DNA from: Bacteroidota bacterium
GTDB taxonomy: Bacteria; Bacteroidota; Rhodothermia; Rhodothermales; UBA10348
NCBI GenBank assembly: GCA_004356265.1
Contig: SMXK01000073.1
Location: 1-11,326, forward strand
DNA length: 11,326 nucleotides
Reading direction: 5' to 3'
Made by a program: the position numbers and the translations under genes. Position 1 is the first letter of the stretch; every line of letters starts with the position of its first letter. Of the stretch, positions 6,732 through 11,326 are shown piece after piece. The notes under the pieces are model-generated. The model was not told the origin of the DNA and did not search any database. It worked only from the letters and a program-made list of their open reading frames with translations.

Positions 6732-8288
6732 ATGACGATCATTAAGCGCTACTCTTGCCTGATGGCTCTGTGGCTGGTAATCGGCTTCACGCAGTTTTCC
6801 TCGGTCGTTTTTGCACAGACCGGAGATGATGCCCTCCGATTTAATCAACGCTTTCCCGGAATAACTGCAGCGAACGCCGGAATTGGTGGAGTTGGTTTCG
6901 CAGGTGTGCGGGACGGGGCATCATTGGTTCTTAATCCAGCCGGTATGGGACTCGTATCCAGCGGAATGTTTTCTGGGAGTCTGGCATGGGGAAACGCAAA
7001 AAATGAGGCCGAATATACGGTATCAGATTACAGTTCAACATCCGAAGCCAGTAAATCAGAATTTACGATAGGCGACCTGACGTACCTCTATAAAGCCCCC
7101 ACGAGTCGCGGTTCGCTCGTATTCGGAGCAGCATTTCATCAATTAAATTCGTGGGAACGGATACTGGTTTTCAAGGGGGAAAATCCTGTTAATTCGATTA
7201 CTGACTTTTTCATGCCCGTTGCAGGCGAGTTTGAAATCTTGGAAGACTCACAAGGCCTATATCCAGATTTCAGTCGATCGATTTCCTTTATCGCTTACGA
7301 GACCTTTGCAATCGACTTCGACGAGAATCTATACGATAACGGAGATCCCGTGCCTTTCTTACCGGCTGTTCGTGCAGGCACGGTGCAGCAAGCGTCGCGC
7401 GTCGAGGAGAGCGGTAAGATGCGGGAATTCAGCTTCGGGGCCGCGTATGAAGCCTCGAAAGGCGTTTTTCTCGGGGTCTCGGTAAATATTCCGTACGGTA
7501 CGTACAGATTCCTTCGCGTTTTTGACGAGGATGATATTTATGATCACAACAACGGACAGAATGGTACGACGGACTTCGACTACCTGACCTATGTAGACGA
7601 ATTCAGCTCTGAGATTCTGGGCATCAACGCTCGTTTCGGAGTCATCGGATACGTGACGCCCGCGTTCAGATTGGGTGCAAACGTTGAGACGCCCACCAGC
7701 ATGTCCATCGAAGAATCTTATTCCACCAGGTTAAGCACAGTCTTTGACAACGGTGATACGTTCGAGTATGGTGGCGGCATTGAGGACGAGGGCCAGGGCG
7801 TATTCAAGTACACACTTACATCACCATGGCGAATTGGAGTTGGGGCGGCGTATGAGTCGCCTAAGTTTCTTGCCATGTTCGACGTCGAGTGGATTGACTG
7901 GTCGAGCATGAGGTACAAATCGCCGTCTACTAACTTCAGTGGAGTGAATGCTCAAATCAGCAATCAGCTGACCGCAGTATTCAGCACGAAAGTTGGTTTC
8001 GAGTATCGCTTCTCAAAACTTGACATCCGGGCTGGATTTGGTTACACACCCGATCCACACGGCGACAGGGCTGATACTCCGGCGAATCCGACCGTAGACG
8101 AGGAACGCAGCTACGCGTCTTTCGGCCTGGGATACAAATTTAATAGGATGTTTCGGGCAGATATCGGCTGGATTGGTGAACAATACAAAGAAATCTATCA
8201 GCCGTATACGGAAGTGGAAGGTGCGCCTGTTGTGCGCGAAGAACATACGAGAGGAAGAGTGCTAGTGGGCGTCAGTGTGTTGTTCTGA
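6732..8288 (+). CDS. FadL/OmpP1/TodX-like outer-membrane transport protein
   Basis: A 518-residue exported protein. Residues 1-28 are a signal peptide, with likely cleavage after VFA before Gln29. The mature start resembles the FadL/OmpP1 family: an N-terminal segment (DDALRFNQRFPGITAANAG), a Gly-rich stretch, and the family's Asn-Pro-Ala (68-70) in SLVLNPAGMG. The rest is alternating beta-strand sequence and ends in a terminal Phe (VGVSVLF), typical of outer-membrane barrels recognised by the BAM machinery. Family members let hydrophobic compounds such as long-chain fatty acids or aromatic hydrocarbons cross the outer membrane; the substrate here is unknown. The gene has its own promoter and follows a terminator, so it is likely a single-gene unit. 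Length exceeds E. coli FadL (about 446) by some 70 residues, mainly in loops. Confidence 0.8.
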   Translation: MTIIKRYSCLMALWLVIGFTQFSSVVFAQTGDDALRFNQRFPGITAANAGIGGVGFAGVRDGASLVLNPAGMGLVSSGMFSGSLAWGNAKNEAEYTVSDYSSTSEASKSEFTIGDLTYLYKAPTSRGSLVFGAAFHQLNSWERILVFKGENPVNSITDFFMPVAGEFEILEDSQGLYPDFSRSISFIAYETFAIDFDENLYDNGDPVPFLPAVRAGTVQQASRVEESGKMREFSFGAAYEASKGVFLGVSVNIPYGTYRFLRVFDEDDIYDHNNGQNGTTDFDYLTYVDEFSSEILGINARFGVIGYVTPAFRLGANVETPTSMSIEESYSTRLSTVFDNGDTFEYGGGIEDEGQGVFKYTLTSPWRIGVGAAYESPKFLAMFDVEWIDWSSMRYKSPSTNFSGVNAQISNQLTAVFSTKVGFEYRFSKLDIRAGFGYTPDPHGDRADTPANPTVDEERSYASFGLGYKFNRMFRADIGWIGEQYKEIYQPYTEVEGAPVVREEHTRGRVLVGVSVLF

Positions 8289-8297
8289 CGGCGTGTC

Positions 8298-8377
8298 ATT
8301 GAGAATCCCTGTCGTTTAGAATCCATGTTGTTCAACAGCCACAGTGCTCAACAGCCTTGACGTTCAGAAGCCCTGTT
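8298..8377. repeat. degenerate 16-bp tandem array (five units) between convergent genes
   Basis: Five contiguous 16-base units: ATTGAGAATCCCTGTC (8298-8313), GTTTAGAATCCATGTT (8314), GTTCAACAGCCACAGT (8330), GCTCAACAGCCTTGAC (8346) and GTTCAGAAGCCCTGTT (8362-8377). Five columns (3, 5, 8, 10, 11) are invariant, and units 2 and 5 agree at 13 of 16 positions. The last unit overlaps the final codons and stop of mltG. No spacers separate the units, so this is not a CRISPR array. Confidence 0.65.
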
Positions 8378-9425
8378 GGTTTGTAGCGGCGACTTCTCTG
8401 GCCCGGGCGGCACGTCTTTTATCCATCGTTGCCCTGTATTCCCTGGCGCGCCTGTTATGCTCTGCGAGCGAGCTGCTGAAAAGATGGCTGCCGTTACCGG
8501 TCGACACAAAGAAATAATACGAATGGTCTTCCGGGTTCAACACAGCTTCGATGGAAGAGGCGGATGGGTTCGTTACAGGCCCGGGTGGTAGACCTCTAAA
8601 CCGATACGTATTGTACGGGTGCTGCCGGCGGTAGTCCGAAAAATACAGACGTCGTTTGTCACCTTCCATCATTAAAACCATGTACTGCACCGTCGGATCT
8701 GCATCGAGGCGCCAACGGTCCCTGATCCGGTTCAGATAGACCCCGGCGATCGTGGCTTTTTCAGGAACGTGATTGGTTTCCCATTCTACAATTGAAGCCA
8801 GAATCAGAACATCCTGGTCCGACAGGGGGCGCTTTTCGTCTGCGGGCCTGGCCTGTTTCAAAACAATGTCTGCTTCAGCCTTTACTTTTCGAATTACGTC
8901 GGCTGCGTCCGTAAGCCAATAAAAGCGATAAGTATTAGGGAGCATGTAGCCCAACAGGTTAGTGGTATCCGTGCCGAGCTCCATGGCCAGCGCCGAGTCG
9001 GCCATCGCGGCTCGTGCATCTGCTTCAGAAAAAGCCATGTTCGTCGATATCGATCGTGCGACACGCTCGCGCCGGGTACCCGCCGGTACATACACATTGA
9101 CAGGTTCCTGTAGTCCTTTCCTGAGCTTTTGCAAAATATCGATATTGGAGACCCCGGAGTCGATCAAATAATGACCGGCCTTGATCTGGTCTCCCCAGCC
9201 CGTGAATTTAGCCAGCGCTACGAAGCCCCCGGATCCGATCAATATTTTCCTAGCCTCCAGCGAATCAGCGACAGCGTCCATATGGTCACCTGGGGCAATC
9301 CAAAGCGAACGCGCCTCGATATATTCGGTCGTAGCAGGAGCCCACACTACCAGATAGGCTGTAATTCCTCCGACCAGAGTCAGCCCCAGCAGACCGGCAA
9401 TTATGATTCGAGCGGTGCGTTTCAC
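8364..9425 (-). CDS. mltG: Endolytic murein transglycosylase MltG (YceG family)
   Basis: MltG is an inner-membrane enzyme that cleaves glycan strands of newly made peptidoglycan, helping set strand length. The 353-residue protein has one N-terminal membrane anchor (residues 7-28) with the rest periplasmic. An N-terminal substrate-binding region (about 40-105) is followed by the YceG core: LLGYMLPNTYRF (157-168), ILASIVEWET (208-217) with the probable catalytic Glu214, GVYLNRIRDRWRLDADPTVQY (from 228) and GLPPGPVTNPSASSIEAVLNP (278-298). The usual Lys after the catalytic Glu is Trp here. The start is GTG at 9425; no ATG fits the membrane anchor. It lies 60 bases after the chorismate mutase gene and is probably the last gene of the tsaD unit. 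A short basic tail follows the family's conserved end. Confidence 0.95.
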   Translation of the reverse strand: MKRTARIIIAGLLGLTLVGGITAYLVVWAPATTEYIEARSLWIAPGDHMDAVADSLEARKILIGSGGFVALAKFTGWGDQIKAGHYLIDSGVSNIDILQKLRKGLQEPVNVYVPAGTRRERVARSISTNMAFSEADARAAMADSALAMELGTDTTNLLGYMLPNTYRFYWLTDAADVIRKVKAEADIVLKQARPADEKRPLSDQDVLILASIVEWETNHVPEKATIAGVYLNRIRDRWRLDADPTVQYMVLMMEGDKRRLYFSDYRRQHPYNTYRFRGLPPGPVTNPSASSIEAVLNPEDHSYYFFVSTGNGSHLFSSSLAEHNRRAREYRATMDKRRAARAREVAATNQQGF

Positions 9426-9485
9426 AGGGTTACCAGCGCAGAAATTGTTACAAAAAGAAAATCGACCCTGCCTACGAGTGGGCCG

Positions 9486-9839
9486 TCAATCGGATTCATC
9501 TGCTGACATCCGACGTTCAAGAGATCTGGTTTCATCAATGATCCGTTCGAATAAATGGCGGACGGCAGAGTCGGGTAGCGGTCCCGTGTTCGCGCCAAGG
9601 ACCTGCTCCAGAACCTGTTCCTCTCGTCGAGGCGCATACACCGCCAGGCCCAACTCCTTCTTTATTTTGCCAATCATATTGGCCGATCGAGCCCGTTCAT
9701 TTAGAAGTGCCAGAACGATCAGATCGATTTCGTCAATTTTCGTTCTCCACGGGCGCATCGACTCCTCTGAGACGGGACCGGCCTCTGCTGTCTCATCCCG
9801 AAGAAGTGATAGTATGCGTTTTATCTGATCATGTCCCAT
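9486..9839 (-). CDS. Chorismate mutase, AroQ type, monofunctional
   Basis: Converts chorismate to prephenate, the branch step to phenylalanine and tyrosine. The 117-residue all-helical protein aligns with the E. coli P-protein mutase domain. Active-site counterparts are Arg32 (E. coli Arg11), Arg49 (Arg28), Lys60 (Lys39), Arg72 (Arg51) and Glu73 (Glu52). Glu108 sits where E. coli has Gln88, as in the yeast enzyme, a change known to alter pH dependence. Asp48 of E. coli is replaced by Ala69. About 25 extra residues precede the domain and no prephenate dehydratase or DAHP synthase domain follows. The ATG at 9839 starts 8 bases after the tsaD stop, so the genes are probably co-transcribed. The symbol could be aroQ or pheA by different conventions, so it is left blank. 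Confidence 0.93.
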   Translation of the reverse strand: MGHDQIKRILSLLRDETAEAGPVSEESMRPWRTKIDEIDLIVLALLNERARSANMIGKIKKELGLAVYAPRREEQVLEQVLGANTGPLPDSAVRHLFERIIDETRSLERRMSADESD

Positions 9840-9847
9840 ACAAATGG

Positions 9848-10864
9848 TCAGGAAAAAGCCAGCGATGGAACGGCAGAAAGAGTGAGTGGACTGAACTGAT
9901 TACGACCAAATTTATCAAAACCCGACACAGCAATCATGGCAGCATTGTCCATACTGTATTGAATGTGGGGAACGGCGCATACACCGCCGCGAATAGCCGC
10001 TATCTGTACAAAACGGTCTCTGAGAGACTTGTTAGCTGAGACACCCCCGACGAGTCCTACGTTTTGTAGTCCGAGGTTGTCCAAGGCGCTCTCGATCGGA
10101 GCTGCCAGCATGTCAATCACGGCCTCCTGGAATGAGGCACAAATATCCGGCAAGTGTTTGCGCAACAACTCCTCTCGTTCATCTCCCTTGAAGGAGTTCA
10201 AATAGTACAAAAGGTTCGTTTTAATACCGCTGAAGGAATAATCGTAGCCCTTTAGCCTGGTTCTTGGAAAGCGGTGGTAGTTCGGATCGCCTGTCAGGGA
10301 TATCTTTTCAATTTCTGGACCGCCCGGAAATCCGAGACCCAATATTTTCGCCACTTTGTCAAATGCCTCACCCGCGGCATCGTCCCGGGTCTTTCCGAGT
10401 AATTCTCGGGAAGCGTCTTGTCGAACGTGCATGATCTGGGTGTGCCCCCCGGAGACGATCAGGCAAAGGTATGGAGCGACCGGCGAGGGGTCGGATAACA
10501 TCAGGGAAGCGATATGTCCGTCAAGATGATTAATACCAATAACAGGGATCCCCAATGCCATCGCCAGTGATTTGGCAAAACTTACACCAACCAGTAGCGA
10601 TCCGGCGAGGCCCGGCCCGAACGTTACCGCTATGGCACTTAACTGATTACGGGATATACCGGCGTCTCGAAGAGCCTGTTCAACCACTGGGACTATCAAC
10701 CGCTGATGAGCACGCGAAGCTAACTCTGGGACCACGCCACCAAATAAAGCATGTTCTGACTGTGTCGATACAATATTAGATAGTACCTGACCGTTCCTGA
10801 CAATGGAGGCCGCCGTGTCATCGCAGGATGTTTCAATACCCAGAATGATTGTGTTGATCGCCAC
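9848..10864 (-). CDS. tsaD: tRNA N6-adenosine threonylcarbamoyltransferase TsaD
   Basis: TsaD (Gcp/YgjD/Kae1 family) transfers threonylcarbamoyl from threonylcarbamoyl-AMP to A37 of ANN-decoding tRNAs, with TsaB and TsaE. Starting at the GTG at 10864 the protein is 338 residues, the usual length. Visible motifs are LGIETSCDDT (8-17), GINHLDGH (110-117) with metal-binding His113 and His117, VSGGHTQ (137-143), GFPGGPEIEK (178-187), YSFSGIKTN (209-217), VGGVSANKSLR (272-282) and Asp306 in YSMDN, all matching E. coli TsaD. The frame stays open upstream to a TTG at 10981, but that 39-residue extension has no family counterpart and overlaps the promoter of the divergent gene. It probably heads an operon with the chorismate mutase gene and mltG. 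Confidence 0.97.
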   Translation of the reverse strand: MAINTIILGIETSCDDTAASIVRNGQVLSNIVSTQSEHALFGGVVPELASRAHQRLIVPVVEQALRDAGISRNQLSAIAVTFGPGLAGSLLVGVSFAKSLAMALGIPVIGINHLDGHIASLMLSDPSPVAPYLCLIVSGGHTQIMHVRQDASRELLGKTRDDAAGEAFDKVAKILGLGFPGGPEIEKISLTGDPNYHRFPRTRLKGYDYSFSGIKTNLLYYLNSFKGDEREELLRKHLPDICASFQEAVIDMLAAPIESALDNLGLQNVGLVGGVSANKSLRDRFVQIAAIRGGVCAVPHIQYSMDNAAMIAVSGFDKFGRNQFSPLTLSAVPSLAFS

Positions 10865-11004
10865 GGGAAATAATGGTGCAGTGGATGAATTATCACCCTG
10901 GCTTTTCCACGTCAGACGAAGAACATTCCATTGTGAGTGCCGTTGTTGACATCGGTTGCAGGGACCTTTATAATACGACAATCGTGTATCTCAGGGATAG
11001 AATC
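10865..11004. other. divergent promoter region between tsaD and the exported-protein gene
   Basis: These 140 bases separate tsaD (minus, GTG start) from the plus-strand gene at 11005. The plus side holds the perfect promoter at 10946-10974 and a short inverted repeat, ACGA-CAA-TCGT, at about 10976-10986 on the predicted start point. For tsaD only a GATAAT -10-like hexamer is visible on the minus strand at about 10890-10895, without a good -35 partner. Confidence 0.55.
10946..10974 (+). promoter_or_regulatory. perfect-consensus sigma70-type promoter
   Basis: TTGACA at 10946-10951 and TATAAT at 10969-10974 are both exact consensus hexamers with the optimal 17-base spacer. Transcription would start near 10981, giving a leader of about 24 bases that contains AGGGA, a weak ribosome-binding site, 8-12 bases before the ATG at 11005. 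It faces away from tsaD and predicts strong, largely factor-independent expression of the exported protein. Confidence 0.88.
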
Positions 11005-11326
11005 ATGCGTCAAAGTCTATTTACTTTCTGTGTTGTTGCGCTGCTTTTTGCGGTTTCTCCTGCGGAGGCGCAGTTGCGGACTGACGGCCTGATGACCGGA
11101 TCCTCAGTACGCGTTTATGATCACGGTCAGAGCGGGTTTTCCCTGAACAAATTTTTCGGCCCCGCACATTTCCGTATGAGTCACTCGTTCGAACTGTCGT
11201 CAGGCTCTTTTGGTGGCCGTAGCTCATCGCTGGGGATGTACACAAATTCCCTGATGTGGCAGTTCAGTAGCAAACTCGCTGCTCGTGCGGATATCGCGTT
11301 TGCCTATTCACCCGATGGGAATAACA
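11005..11326 (+). CDS. Exported hypothetical protein, C-terminus cut by window edge
   Basis: An open frame runs from the ATG at 11005 to the right edge (107 complete codons). Residues 1-23 form a clear signal peptide: MRQ, a hydrophobic core (SLFTFCVVALLFAVSP) and AEA before Gln24. The mature part contains MSHSFELSSGSFGG, then SLGMYTNSLMWQFSSKLAARADIAFAYSP-type alternating sequence (longest run quoted only in part), which suggests beta structure and perhaps an outer-membrane barrel. I do not recognise a named family. It is driven by the perfect-consensus promoter upstream and is divergent from tsaD, so it is transcribed separately from the tsaD operon. The remaining length and C-terminus are unknown. 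Confidence 0.82.
   Translation, partial: MRQSLFTFCVVALLFAVSPAEAQLRTDGLMTGSSVRVYDHGQSGFSLNKFFGPAHFRMSHSFELSSGSFGGRSSSLGMYTNSLMWQFSSKLAARADIAFAYSPDGNN

Noticed and set aside
8298..8377. CRISPR-like array
   Set aside because: The 16-base units abut each other without spacers and differ from one another, and no cas gene is near.

Overview
The window looks like chromosomal DNA of a free-living Gram-negative bacterium, probably from the Bacteroidota/Rhodothermota side of the FCB group. Supporting this are a TonB-dependent receptor with an N-terminal carboxypeptidase-regulatory-like domain, a FadL/OmpP1-type outer-membrane barrel, a Tyr/Gly-rich lipoprotein, and a short archaeal/eukaryotic-type prolyl-tRNA synthetase. 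The lineage is inferred from gene types only. I saw no rRNA, tRNA, insertion sequence, phage gene or CRISPR array.

Layout. Positions 1-2337 (minus): a TonB-dependent receptor whose C-terminal end lies beyond the left edge. Positions 2338-2555: a 218-base gap with two identical TTCCGGAA palindromes. Positions 2556-4734 (minus): a two-gene unit, proS followed 7 bases later by a small membrane protein resembling PAP2 phosphatases. Positions 4735-5059: a divergent intergenic region. Positions 5060-6592 (plus): a 510-residue lipoprotein with a Tyr/Gly-rich middle and a long Ser/Arg/Thr tail with six tandem 10-11-residue repeats; a strong intrinsic terminator follows. Positions 6732-8288 (plus): a FadL-like barrel with its own promoter. 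Positions 8298-8377: a degenerate five-unit 16-bp tandem array between two convergent genes. Positions 8364-10864 (minus): an apparent operon, tsaD, chorismate mutase, mltG. Positions 11005-11326 (plus): the start of an exported protein, divergent from tsaD and driven by a perfect-consensus sigma70-type promoter.

The genes fall into two groups. One is housekeeping: ProS charges tRNA(Pro), TsaD makes the t6A37 modification of ANN-decoding tRNAs, chorismate mutase commits chorismate to prephenate, and MltG cuts nascent peptidoglycan. The other is envelope: the TonB receptor, the lipoprotein, the FadL-like barrel and the exported partial protein. I do not see a coherent new multi-gene system. 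The most unusual items are the lipoprotein, the 16-bp array that contains the mltG stop codon, and the perfect promoter before the last gene.
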